Shown: in pieces, positions 18,481 to 27,270 of the stretch
Position numbering within the stretch: position 1 is the first letter of the stretch
Layout: every line of letters starts with the position of its first letter
Assembly (NCBI GenBank): GCA_963704075.1
Contig: CAVPGV010000004.1
Location: forward strand, 248,001 to 312,000
Direction of reading: 5' to 3'
From: JADKAV01 sp963704075
GTDB taxonomy: Bacteria > Actinomycetota > Actinomycetes > S36-B12 > UBA10799
DNA: 64,000 nucleotides
The notes under the pieces: model-generated
What the model saw: only the letters and a program-made list of their open reading frames with translations
Databases searched by the model: none
What the model was told of the DNA's origin: nothing
Translations under genes and position numbers: made by a program

Positions 18481-19311
18481 ATGCCATTCATCGTCAGCCG
18501 AGCGGGCGCCGAGGGATTGACCTACGAGCAGACCCGCCGGCGCAGCCTATCCACGCCGACCCGCGGCGTCCGCAATCAGCAAGAGGAGGACGCGTGGGAC
18601 GATCACGTTCGAGCTCTGGCCTTGGTGCTGCCCACGGGTGCTGCCTTCTCTCATTTCACCGCGGCTCAGTTGCACAAGCTTCCGCTGCCCGTGCCCGACA
18701 GCAAGCCACTGGACGTGACCGTGGGTTCCCGCTCCGCCCGGGGAACTCGGCAGGCGGTGCGTTGGCACCACTCGAAACTCGCGCTGGGAACGGTCTATCT
18801 GGACGGGATCCCGGTGACAGATCTGGTGCGCACCTGGCTGGATCTCGGCAGCCGACTCACCCTCGAGTGGCAGGTGGCCGTAACTGACGTGGTCCTCCAA
18901 CGAGTGCCCTCCCATGAATTGCACATCCCCGGGCATCGGCGTGGGGGCTCGAATCTCGCCGCGGCGGTGCACCTCTCGGACTCGCGCAGTCGTTCACCTC
19001 GTGAATCGCTGCTGAGGGTGAACCTGCTCCTGGAAGGAGCACCTCCCCCGTGCGTCAACCTCGACATCGTTGAGGAGGGCGTATGGCTGGCGACCGGAGA
19101 TCTGGTCTGGCCGGAGTACCGCTTCATCGTGGAGTACGACGGGGCCGACCACGTGCCGCTACGGCAAAGGCACAAGGACGCGAACACTCGCGCAGACCTG
19201 AGCGCCGCCGGTTGGACCGTCCAACCGCTCACCGCGATCCACTTCCGACACATGCAGCGAACCGTGGCCATGATCCTCAATCGACTACGGAGCAAGGGCT
19301 GGACCGGTTGA
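18481..19311 (+). CDS. DUF559-type nuclease with AbiEi-like N-terminal region
   Basis: 276 residues. The N-terminal 160 resemble the AbiEi-like region of many actinobacterial proteins (AFSHFTAAQLHKLPLP, LDGIPVTDLVRTWLDL). The C-terminal 110 form a Vsr/MutH-like PD-(D/E)xK domain: RESLLR (Glu175), GDLVW (Asp207), VEYDG (Glu218, Asp220) and the closing GWTVQPLTAIHF. The family is predicted to cut DNA; its biological role is not established. The start has a GGAGGAAA ribosome binding site about 11 nt upstream, unlike its neighbours. Repeat arrays lie on both sides and its TGA stop is inside the first right-hand repeat. Probably acquired; it sits where M. tuberculosis has DUF2550 (Rv1312). Confidence 0.78.
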   Translation: MPFIVSRAGAEGLTYEQTRRRSLSTPTRGVRNQQEEDAWDDHVRALALVLPTGAAFSHFTAAQLHKLPLPVPDSKPLDVTVGSRSARGTRQAVRWHHSKLALGTVYLDGIPVTDLVRTWLDLGSRLTLEWQVAVTDVVLQRVPSHELHIPGHRRGGSNLAAAVHLSDSRSRSPRESLLRVNLLLEGAPPPCVNLDIVEEGVWLATGDLVWPEYRFIVEYDGADHVPLRQRHKDANTRADLSAAGWTVQPLTAIHFRHMQRTVAMILNRLRSKGWTG

Positions 19312-19393
19312 GGGCGGTGGGGCGACGGTTGAGGGCGACGACGTTGGGCGAATCACACGGCCCAAGTCCCCCCAACAACGCCGCCCTGAATCA
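19310..19393. repeat. Palindromic repeat array 2 (right of DUF559 gene)
   Basis: GAGGGCGGTG at 19310 and GAGGGCGACGACGTTGGGC at 19331 (21 bp apart), then an inverted CCCAACAACGCCGCCCTGA at 19371. Same core as array 1. It begins inside the stop codon of the DUF559 gene and ends 9 bp before the atpC stop, so it also separates two convergent genes. Confidence 0.85.
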
Positions 19394-19401
19394 GGAGAGT
19401 C

Positions 19402-19779
19402 CTAGTGGTGCGGACCGACCGCGACCTGCAAACGGCCCTCGGCCTTGCGGACCTCGGTCTCCTTGCCACGTTCGCGCGCAGAAGCCAGATCTTCCTCGGC
19501 CTGCTTCACGTCGATCTCGGCGGACAGTTCGACAGTCTCCGCGAGCAGGATCACCCGGTCACCGTCGACGGTGACGAACCCGGAGTGCGCGTAGGCGCGC
19601 ATGTCGTCGCCCTCGACCGGACGGATGAGGATCGGGCCGTCGGCGAGCATCCCCATCAACGGTGAGTGCCCGGGCATGATGCCGGTCTCGCCATCCAGGG
19701 TGCGCAGCACGACCAAGGAAGCCTCCCCCTCCCACACGTTGCGGAGGGTGGACACCAGGGCCACGGACAGGACAGCCAT
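19402..19779 (-). CDS. atpC: ATP synthase F1 epsilon subunit
   Basis: 125 residues from ATG 19779. N-terminal beta-sandwich (WEGEASLVVLRTLDGETGIM, PGHSPLMGML) and a C-terminal helical hairpin (EEDLASARERGKETEVRKAE). It links the rotor to F1 and damps ATP hydrolysis. Last gene of the atp operon, 2 bp after atpD. Confidence 0.95.
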   Translation of the reverse strand: MAVLSVALVSTLRNVWEGEASLVVLRTLDGETGIMPGHSPLMGMLADGPILIRPVEGDDMRAYAHSGFVTVDGDRVILLAETVELSAEIDVKQAEEDLASARERGKETEVRKAEGRLQVAVGPHH

Positions 19780-19781
19780 GA

Positions 19782-21227
19782 CTACTTGGCCAGTTTCGCG
19801 GCGTTGCGCTCGACATCCTCGATGCCACCGCACATGAAGAACGCCTGCTCCGGGATGTGGTCGTACTCGCCGTCGGTGAGCGCCTTGAAGGAGGCGATGG
19901 TCTCTTCGACCGGCACGAACGATCCGGGCTGGCCGGTGAAGGCCTCGGCAACGAACATGTTCTGACTGAGGAACCGCTGGATCCGGCGGGCGCGGTTGAC
20001 GAGAATCTTGTCCTCCTCGGAGAGCTCGTCCATACCGAGGATCGCGATGATGTCCTGCAGGTCCTTGTAGCGCTGCAGGATCTCCTTCACCCGCGCGGCC
20101 ACGGCGTAGTGGTCGTCACCGATGTACCGCGGGTCCAGGATCCGCGACGTGGAGTCCAGCGGGTCCACCGCCGGGTAGATGCCCAGCTCGGAGATCGGAC
20201 GGCTCAGCGTCGTGGTCGCGTCCAGGTGCGCGAACGTGGTCGCGGGCGCCGGGTCGGTCAAGTCGTCCGCAGGCACGTAGATCGCCTGCAAGGAGGTGAT
20301 CGAGTGTCCACGGGTCGAGGTGATCCGCTCCTGCAGCTGTCCCATCTCGTCGGCCAGCGTGGGCTGGTATCCCACTGCGGAGGGCATACGTCCGAGCAGC
20401 GTGGAGACCTCGGAACCGGCCTGGGTGAAACGGAAGATGTTGTCGATGAACAGCAGCACGTCCTGCTTCTGCACGTCGCGGAAGTACTCCGCCATCGTCA
20501 GGGCAGTCAGTGCGACCCGAAGCCGGGTGCCCGGAGGCTCGTCCATCTGGCCGAAGACCAGCGCGGTCTTCTCGATGACGCCGGACTCGGTCATCTCCAG
20601 GAACAGGTCGTTGCCTTCACGGGTGCGCTCCCCCACGCCGGCGAACACCGACACACCGGAGAAGTTCTCGGCGACCCGGTAGATCATCTCCTGGATCAGA
20701 ACGGTCTTTCCGACACCAGCACCACCGAACAGGCCGATCTTGCCGCCCTTGACATACGGGGTCAGCAGGTCGATGACCTTGATCCCGGTCCAGAACACCT
20801 CGGTCTTGGACTCGAGTTGGTCGAAGGTCGGCGCCGACGCGTGGATCCCGCGGCGCTCGGTGATCTGCAGCGAGGACTCCTCGACGTCCAGCGGCTTGCC
20901 GAGGGTGTTCCATACGTGCCCGAGCGTGACGTCGCCGACGGGCACGGTGATCGCGTCACCGGTGTCGCGGACCTCGGTGCCACGGACCAGACCGTCGGTC
21001 GGCTGCATCGAGATGGCCCGCACCAGGTTGTCACCGATGTGCTGTGCGACCTCGAGGGTCAGGGTCCGGTGCTCGACATCGCCCTCGCCGGCGTCGAACG
21101 TGACGTCGACCTTCAGCGCGTTGAAGAGTTCCGGCATCTGCTCGGACGGGAACTCCACGTCGACGACCGGACCGGTGACGCGGGCCACCCGGCCCACTCC
21201 GGTGATCGTGTCTGGTGTCGCAGTCAT
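19782..21227 (-). CDS. atpD: ATP synthase F1 beta subunit
   Basis: 481 residues from ATG 21227. Walker A GGAGVGKT (168-175), GERTREGNDL carrying the catalytic Glu, Walker B LLFIDNIFRF and the DELSEEDK of the DELSEED lever. It is the catalytic subunit that makes ATP. Intact. Confidence 0.98.
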   Translation of the reverse strand: MTATPDTITGVGRVARVTGPVVDVEFPSEQMPELFNALKVDVTFDAGEGDVEHRTLTLEVAQHIGDNLVRAISMQPTDGLVRGTEVRDTGDAITVPVGDVTLGHVWNTLGKPLDVEESSLQITERRGIHASAPTFDQLESKTEVFWTGIKVIDLLTPYVKGGKIGLFGGAGVGKTVLIQEMIYRVAENFSGVSVFAGVGERTREGNDLFLEMTESGVIEKTALVFGQMDEPPGTRLRVALTALTMAEYFRDVQKQDVLLFIDNIFRFTQAGSEVSTLLGRMPSAVGYQPTLADEMGQLQERITSTRGHSITSLQAIYVPADDLTDPAPATTFAHLDATTTLSRPISELGIYPAVDPLDSTSRILDPRYIGDDHYAVAARVKEILQRYKDLQDIIAILGMDELSEEDKILVNRARRIQRFLSQNMFVAEAFTGQPGSFVPVEETIASFKALTDGEYDHIPEQAFFMCGGIEDVERNAAKLAK

Positions 21228-21234
21228 GTGTCTT

Positions 21235-22179
21235 TCAGCTCCCTGCGGTTGCGGAGGCCAGCGCGTCGGCACCACCGACGATCTCGCTGATTTCCTGGGT
21301 GATCTCGGCCTGGCGGGCCTGGTTGGCTTGGCGGGTAAGGGTCTTCATCAGGTCGTCGGCGTTGTCGGTGGCCGACTTCATCGCGCGCTGGCGAGCGGCG
21401 TGCTCGGAGGCCGCCGACTGCAGCAGCGCCGCGTACACCAAGTACTCGACGTACTTGGGCAGCAGTGCATCGAGCACCTCTTCGGCGCTCGGCTCGAAGT
21501 CGTACAGCGGCCACACGGGGGTGCCACCGGCGTTGTCGCCGCCGGTGATGTGCGAGGCGGAGGTGTCCACGACCTCTTCCACGACCTCTAGGGGCAGGAT
21601 CCGCAGAACCTGGACCTCTTGGCGGGCACGGTTGAAGTAGCGGGTGAAGACGATGTGGATCTCGTCGGCACCGCCCTCCTCGGTCCTCATGAGGAACCGG
21701 TCGAGCAATGCCTTCGCGATCGGCTTCGCGTCCTCGTAGGTGGGCGCGTCGGTGAAGCCGGTCCACGAGTCGGCAACTTCGCGCTCGCGGAACTTGTAGA
21801 AGGCCAGGCCCTTGCGGCCGACGATGAATGGAACGACCTCCATGTTGCGCTCGCCATTCATCAACTCGATCAGGGCCTCACCCTCTTTGATCGCGTTCAT
21901 CGAGTAGGCGCCGGCCAAACCGCGGTCGGCCGTGATGACCAGCATTGCCGCGCGCTGCTCGAGGCGGGCCTTGGCGGTCAGCGGGTGTTTACCCTTCGTG
22001 TGCGAGGCAGCGAGGCCGACCGCGCGAATGAGTTCGAACGAGTAGGGCTCCGTGGCCGTCACCTGCTGCTGGGCCTTCACGATGCGCGACGACGCGATCA
22101 GTTCCATGGCACGTGTGATCTTCTTGGTCGCCTGGACCGATCGGATCCGGCGGCGGAAGACGCGTTGTTGAGCACCCAT
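21235..22179 (-). CDS. atpG: ATP synthase F1 gamma subunit
   Basis: 314 residues. The N-terminal helix MGAQQRVFRRRIRSVQATKK and C-terminal helix ending QAEITQEISEIVGGADAL form the rotor's coiled coil; ITADRGLAGAYSMN marks the Rossmann-like middle. Central rotating shaft of F1. Starts 3 bp after the atpA stop. Confidence 0.97.
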   Translation of the reverse strand: MGAQQRVFRRRIRSVQATKKITRAMELIASSRIVKAQQQVTATEPYSFELIRAVGLAASHTKGKHPLTAKARLEQRAAMLVITADRGLAGAYSMNAIKEGEALIELMNGERNMEVVPFIVGRKGLAFYKFREREVADSWTGFTDAPTYEDAKPIAKALLDRFLMRTEEGGADEIHIVFTRYFNRARQEVQVLRILPLEVVEEVVDTSASHITGGDNAGGTPVWPLYDFEPSAEEVLDALLPKYVEYLVYAALLQSAASEHAARQRAMKSATDNADDLMKTLTRQANQARQAEITQEISEIVGGADALASATAGS

Positions 22180-22182
22180 CGG

Positions 22183-23818
22183 TCAGCCGCGCACCTGACG
22201 GGTCACCTGGGCGACCTGGATCTCTTCCTCAGGTAGTGCCTCCACCGGCACATCCTTGACGAGCAGGTGTCCTTCGCTGGTCATGAACGTCCGCTTGAAG
22301 GCGTCGACCGCCTTCTCCAGCGCTGTCACGGTGTCGTCGGACAGTTCGGCAGTCTCCCGGATCGTGGTCATGATCCCGGCGTGCTCGCGCTCCACGTTCT
22401 CGAGGAGTTCCGCCTCGAACCGCTTGATGTCCTCCAGCGGGACGTCGTCGAGCTGTCCGGAGGTGCCCGCCCACACCGACACGACTTCGCGCTCCATGGA
22501 GAAGGGCGCGTACTGGGGCTGCTTGAGCAACTCGACCAGCCGGGAGCCGCGCTCCAACTGCGCCTTCGACGCCTTGTCCAAGTCGGATCCGAACGCGGCG
22601 AATGCTTCGAGTTCGCGGTACTGCGCAAGGTTCAGGCGCAGGCTACCGGCCACCTTTCGCATCGCCTTGGGCTGCGCCGAACCGCCGACCCGGGAGACCG
22701 AGATGCCGACGTTGATCGCCGGGCGGACACCGGAGTTGAACAGGTCGGACTCCAGGAAGCACTGCCCGTCGGTGATCGAGATGACGTTGGTGGGGATGTA
22801 GGCCGACACGTCGTTGGCCTTGGTCTCGATGATCGGCAGGCCGGTCATCGAACCGCCACCCATCTCGTCGGAGAGCTTCGCGCAGCGCTCGAGCAGGCGG
22901 GAGTGCAGGTAGAACACGTCGCCGGGGTACGCCTCACGACCCGGCGGCCGACGCAGCAGCAGCGACACCGCGCGGTAGGCCTCGGCCTGCTTGGACAGAT
23001 CGTCGAAGACGATCAGCACGTGCTGTCCGTTGTACATCCAGTGCTGGCCGATGGCCGAGCCGGTGTACGGGGCCAGGTACTTGAAACCTGCCGAGTCGGA
23101 CGCCGGGGCGGCCACGATGGTGGTGTACTCGAGCGCTCCGTACTCCTCGAGCGCGCCGCGCACGGCCGCGATGGTCGAGCCCTTCTGCCCGATCGCGACG
23201 TAGATGCACTTGACCTGCTTGCTTGGGGTCCCCGGACTCCCAGTTCGACTTCTGGTTGAGGATCGTGTCCAGCGCCAGGGCGGTCTTCCCCGTCTGGCGG
23301 TCACCGATGATCAGCTGACGCTGGCCGCGCCCGATGGCGGTCATGGCGTCGACGGCCTTGAGGCCCGTCTGCATGGGCTCCTTCACCGGCTGCCGCTCCA
23401 CAACCGTGGGTGCCTGCAACTCCAGGGCACGATCGGTCTCCGCGACGATGTCACCGAGGCCGTCGATCGGGGTGCCCAGCGGGTCCACCACCCGGCCCAG
23501 GAAGCCGTCGCCGACGGGCACCGAGAGCACACGCCCAGTCCGGCGGACGATCTGACCCTCCTCGATGTCACTGCCGTCACCCAGCAGCACGACACCGATC
23601 TCGCGGACATCGAGGTTCAGCGCCAGACCGAGCAGACCACCCTCGAACTCCAACAGTTCGTTGGTCATCGCCGAGTGCAGTCCCTCGACGCGCGCGATGC
23701 CGTCACCGGTCTCGACGACGCGTCCGACCTCCTCGCGGGCGTTCTCCGGGGTGAACGAGGAGACGTTGGCCTCGATCGCTGCGCGGATCTCCTCCGGCGA
23801 GATCGAAAGTTCAGTCAT
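22183..23818 (-). CDS. atpA: ATP synthase F1 alpha subunit (one frameshift)
   Basis: 544 residues when read across an apparent extra C in a CCCC run near 23226. The first frame runs from MTELSISPEEIRAAIEANV to Walker A GDRQTGKTAL and on to NWESGDP; the second continues SKQVKCIYVAIGQKGSTIAA and includes the SVSRVGGSAQ region. Alpha forms the non-catalytic nucleotide sites and stator contacts. The sole atpA of a working ATP synthase operon is unlikely to be broken, so the shift is best read as a sequence error. Confidence 0.93.
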
Positions 23819-23848
23819 GGTTCTCGGGCCTCTCGTGTTGGTTCTTCG

Positions 23849-24667
23849 TCAGTGGGTGAGGCGGCGACGTGCCGCCTCGAGTCGGGTGGACAGGGTTCCG
23901 TCGATCACTTCGTCGCCGACCCGGACCTCCAGGCCACCCACGACCGACGGGTCGACGGTGACGTTGAGCTGGACGTCGCGGTGGTGGATGCGAGCCAGTG
24001 CGGCGGTGAGCCGATCGGACTGTTCTGGCGTCAGCGGGGTCGCGCTGCGCACATGGGCCACGACCCGCCCGCGCCGTTGGGCGGCCAGACTGCTCAGGTC
24101 GGCCACAGCACCCTGCACCGGACGTCCGTGCAGTTCGGTCGTGACGTTGGTGAGCAGGCTCACGGTCAGGGGATCCGCCTTGCCCTCCAGCAGTTGCCGG
24201 GTGAGCGCCGACTTGCGGTCCTCGTCGACGGCCGGGTTGCTCAGGGCCATCTGCAGGTCCGGGTTGGATTCGACCGCGCGACCGAAGCGGAAGATCTCCT
24301 CCTCGACCCGGTCGAGGTGGCCCTGCTTCTCCGCGGACATCAGCAGCAGGCTCTGACCCGCCTCGTCCATGGCCGTGACCATGTCGCGATCGGTCGACCA
24401 GCGCAGCTCAACCGTCTGTGCGATCAGGTCGAGCGCGGTGGGCGCGACCTTCCCGTCGAGCAGGCGGCCGAGCAGATCCCGCTTGGCGCCGGCCACCATA
24501 GCCGGGTCGGCCAGGGTCTGGCGCAGCGTACGTTCGCCGCCGAGCAACGTCGAGAACGCCAGCACGGACTGACCGTCGGCGGCCAGAGCAGCCTCGTCAG
24601 CGGCGTCGAAGCGCGCGTTGACGGCCTCCCGCAACGCTGCCATGGAGGTGCGACTGGCCCCGATCAT
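23849..24667 (-). CDS. atpH: ATP synthase F1 delta subunit
   Basis: 272 residues, longer than the E. coli protein (177) and typical of actinobacteria. ASRTSMAALREAV at the N-terminus and the C-terminal VDPSVVGGLEVRVGDEVIDG identify OSCP/delta. It ties F1 to the peripheral stalk. Not fused to b, in contrast to mycobacteria. Its ATG overlaps the atpF stop by 1 nt. Confidence 0.95.
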   Translation of the reverse strand: MIGASRTSMAALREAVNARFDAADEAALAADGQSVLAFSTLLGGERTLRQTLADPAMVAGAKRDLLGRLLDGKVAPTALDLIAQTVELRWSTDRDMVTAMDEAGQSLLLMSAEKQGHLDRVEEEIFRFGRAVESNPDLQMALSNPAVDEDRKSALTRQLLEGKADPLTVSLLTNVTTELHGRPVQGAVADLSSLAAQRRGRVVAHVRSATPLTPEQSDRLTAALARIHHRDVQLNVTVDPSVVGGLEVRVGDEVIDGTLSTRLEAARRRLTH

Positions 24668-25215
24668 CAGTTCTGCCCGCCGTTCGGTGCCGCTTGTTCG
24701 AGTTCGGAGATGAAGCGGTCGACCACTCCCGCGGCGCGGGCGTCGTCGGTCATGGATTCGCCCACGATTCGTCCGGCGAGATCGGTGGCCACACCGCCCA
24801 TGGACTTGCGCAACTCTGCGAGCGCCTTGGCCTTCTCCGCCTCGATCTGGGCGGTCGCGTTCGCCGCGATCTGCGCGGCCTGAGCCTCGGCGGCCTTGCG
24901 GGCCTCCTCCATCACCCCGGCGCGCTCCGCTTCGGTCTGCGCCCGGATCTCCGCAACCTCGGCGCGGGCAGCGGCCATCTGCTCCTGGTACTCCTCCAGG
25001 GTGCGTTGGGCCTCGGCCTGCGCCTCCTCGGCGCGCTTGATCCCGCCTTCGATCGCATCCGCGCGGTCTTCCAGCGTCTTCTTGATCACCGGCAGCGCGA
25101 ACTTCGCCAGGACCCCGAACACGATGAAGAACGCGGCCAGACCGATGAAGAACTCGAACAGCGGAATCCGCAGAACGTTGCTTCCGCCTTCTTCGGCAGC
25201 AAGCAGCCAGGTCAT
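24667..25215 (-). CDS. atpF: ATP synthase F0 b subunit
   Basis: 182 residues: one N-terminal transmembrane helix (FEFFIGLAAFFIVFGVLAKF) followed by a long Ala/Glu/Arg-rich coiled coil (EAQAEAQRTLEEYQEQMAAA). It is the stator stalk. Confidence 0.96.
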   Translation of the reverse strand: MTWLLAAEEGGSNVLRIPLFEFFIGLAAFFIVFGVLAKFALPVIKKTLEDRADAIEGGIKRAEEAQAEAQRTLEEYQEQMAAARAEVAEIRAQTEAERAGVMEEARKAAEAQAAQIAANATAQIEAEKAKALAELRKSMGGVATDLAGRIVGESMTDDARAAGVVDRFISELEQAAPNGGQN

Positions 25216-25222
25216 GTTTACC

Positions 25223-25453
25223 TCACGTACCGAAGACGAACGGGGCCACGAAGCCCAGCAGCGCCAACGCTTCGGCGAGTGCGAAACCCAGCAGCATGTT
25301 CTGCCGGATCACACCATAGGCCTCCGGCTGGCGGGCAATCGCCTGCACACCGTTACCGAAGATGATTCCGATACCGATGCCCGGGCCGATGGCGGCCAGG
25401 CCGTAGCCGATACTTCCCACTGAGCCGGTCAATTCGGCAATCAGGTCCACCAT
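25223..25453 (-). CDS. atpE: ATP synthase F0 c subunit
   Basis: 76 residues from ATG 25453, two transmembrane helices. Helix 1 carries the GPGIGIGIIFGNG packing motif, the loop RQPE, and helix 2 the proton-carrying Glu61 (GFALAEALALLGF). It forms the rotor ring. Glu with no Na+-site polar pattern suggests H+ coupling. Confidence 0.97.
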   Translation of the reverse strand: MVDLIAELTGSVGSIGYGLAAIGPGIGIGIIFGNGVQAIARQPEAYGVIRQNMLLGFALAEALALLGFVAPFVFGT

Positions 25454-25515
25454 GTCGGTTCCTTCTCCTCTCGGACCCCCATGTCGCTGGGGGTACGTCT
25501 CTGTGTTGTGTCGGT

Positions 25516-26328
25516 TTAGTGCTCTGCGTGCAGTGATCCGGCTATGTACACCGCGGTCAGCAGCGTGAAGATGTACGCCTGCAGGGCCTGGATCAGGGCC
25601 TCGAAAGCGGTGAAGATGATCGTCATCAGGAAGGACGTGGCCGAGCCCAGGATCCCCACCAGCGACAGGCTGGCGAGGTAGAACGTCGCTACGGTGAAGA
25701 CGGTGAGCAGCAGGTGGCCGGCGAACATGTTGGCGAACAACCGGATGGACAGGGTGACCGGGCGGACGATCACGTTGGAGATCAGTTCGATCGGCGCCAG
25801 GATGACGTAGATCGCCTTGGGCATGCCCGGCGGGAACATCATGTTGGTGAAGAACTTGATCGGGCCCTGGTGACGCATGCCCAGATACATGTAGATCAGC
25901 CAGACCGTGATCGCCAAGCCGACCGGGAAGGCGAAACGGGAGTTCACGGGGAACTGTGCGCCGGGGATGATGCCCCAGAGGTTCCCGATCCACACGAAGA
26001 AGAACAGCGTGAACAACAGGGGGACGAAACGGTCGCCGTCCTTGCCGATGACCTCCCGGCTGATCCCGTCGCGGATGAACAAGTAGCCCATCTCGCCGAT
26101 GCTCTGCAGCTTGCCCGGGATGAGTTTGGAGTTCCGGAAGGCGGCGAGGAAGAAGATGATGATGATCAGAGAACCGAGCAGGAGCAGGAAGACCGGCTTG
26201 GTGAAGTTGCCGAAGTACGGCTCGATCTCGAAGATCGACGCGTCCGGAGCGGGGAATCCACACCCGAAGTCATTGCCGAGGTGGCATCCCGGCTCGATCT
26301 CGGCCGTGGGAACGACTGCGCCCAGCAC
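25516..26328 (-). CDS. atpB: ATP synthase F0 a subunit
   Basis: 270 residues from GTG 26328, which shares its first G with the TAG of the upstream gene (TAGTG). The essential channel Arg lies in PVTLSIRLFANMFAGHLLL, and the last helix ends TLLTAVYIAGSLHAEH. It forms the two proton half-channels against the c ring. Confidence 0.95.
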   Translation of the reverse strand: MLGAVVPTAEIEPGCHLGNDFGCGFPAPDASIFEIEPYFGNFTKPVFLLLLGSLIIIIFFLAAFRNSKLIPGKLQSIGEMGYLFIRDGISREVIGKDGDRFVPLLFTLFFFVWIGNLWGIIPGAQFPVNSRFAFPVGLAITVWLIYMYLGMRHQGPIKFFTNMMFPPGMPKAIYVILAPIELISNVIVRPVTLSIRLFANMFAGHLLLTVFTVATFYLASLSLVGILGSATSFLMTIIFTAFEALIQALQAYIFTLLTAVYIAGSLHAEH

Positions 26329-26570
26329 TACGCCTCCCGCTGTGAGTTGTGTCCGCCATCCAAGGTGCGCAGGCGGAAGAAGATCAAATACGTGCTGGCC
26401 ACGATGCCGAAGACCGCCCCGACCGCCAGCCCGACCGACGTGTTCCCCAGGAAGTAGCCGATGAGGAAACCGACTCCGCCGTAGAGCAAGATGCCCGCGA
26501 TCAGGTTGTTCATGACGGTCCACGCGGCGTTCGGCGTCTGCGCGTCGACGGGCTCTTTTGCAGATTTCAT
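26328..26570 (-). CDS. AtpZ-like small F0-associated membrane protein
   Basis: 80 residues from ATG 26570, two transmembrane helices. GVGFLIGYFLGNTSVGLAVG resembles the glycine-rich hairpin of the AtpZ/F0F1-ATPase subunit family, proposed to help Mg2+ uptake or c-ring assembly. Fixed position between atpI and atpB. Confidence 0.75.
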   Translation of the reverse strand: MKSAKEPVDAQTPNAAWTVMNNLIAGILLYGGVGFLIGYFLGNTSVGLAVGAVFGIVASTYLIFFRLRTLDGGHNSQREA

Positions 26571-26624
26571 GGTCGCGCTCAACCTACCAGCACCCCCCGT
26601 CACGCCGGATCCGACCCCGCGGCT

Positions 26625-27092
26625 TCATGAGCCGTCCTTACGCAGTCGGGCGATGACCTCCGGGTCGTCGGACAGGCCCAGTGTCGACTCGGGTTCCACG
26701 TACGCCGAGGGCCGCTTGGACAGCGATACCACGATCATCGCTGTCCACACCAGGGCGCAGGCGACGATGGTGCCCGCGAAGACCCGGGGATCGAAGAACG
26801 TGGCGTCGCGCAGGGCCGCAAGAAGGATGAACAGAACCACGATCTGGCCCATGTACACCCCGAGCGCCACGTTCAGACCCAGCGCAGGATTGCTCGCCAG
26901 GACCTTCTGTACTGCCAGCTGGCCGAGCGCGAAGAAGGCGAGCACCACGACGGTGGCCATGACGGCGGCGATCACCCCGGCAGTTCCGGCGACCAATGCC
27001 CCCCAGACAGCACCCAGCAGACCGACCACAGCGGTCGCGATCGCCGGACGCACGAGGGCAGCCCGGGTAGGGATGGGGGAATCGGGATTCAT
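26625..27092 (-). CDS. atpI: ATP synthase assembly protein AtpI-like
   Basis: 155 residues from ATG 27092, four transmembrane helices (for example TAVVGLLGAVWGALVAG and MGQIVVLFILLAAL) and a charged C-terminal tail. First gene of the atp operon in the usual AtpI place. A TACAGT hexamer about 8 nt before the ATG overlaps a GAAGGA that could act as ribosome binding site. The 178 bp upstream to the wecA stop hold no other feature. Confidence 0.8.
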   Translation of the reverse strand: MNPDSPIPTRAALVRPAIATAVVGLLGAVWGALVAGTAGVIAAVMATVVVLAFFALGQLAVQKVLASNPALGLNVALGVYMGQIVVLFILLAALRDATFFDPRVFAGTIVACALVWTAMIVVSLSKRPSAYVEPESTLGLSDDPEVIARLRKDGS

Positions 27093-27270
27093 GTCCTTCA
27101 ACTGTAACGGTCTCGTAAGGACGCCCCGGCGGGGGTGGGGGCTTAGCCGCCCTGTCAGCGCGCGCGGGATGTCCCTGGCTACCACCCGGGCGCAGATACG
27201 ATTTCGCCACGAATGCACCTGCTTGTGCTGGTGCGATCCGCACTCGCAAGGTGGTCACCCCCGCGACGCG

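Noticed and set aside
23200..23230. Programmed +1 ribosomal frameshift in atpA
   Set aside because: No stop codon at the slip, no shared slippery codon with the other shifted genes, and the site is a plain C-run.
22183..23818. atpA, gatB, lysA and other split genes as pseudogenes
   Set aside because: Single-base shifts in conserved single-copy genes,  with full family sequence on both sides and intact operon partners, point to sequence errors rather than decay.
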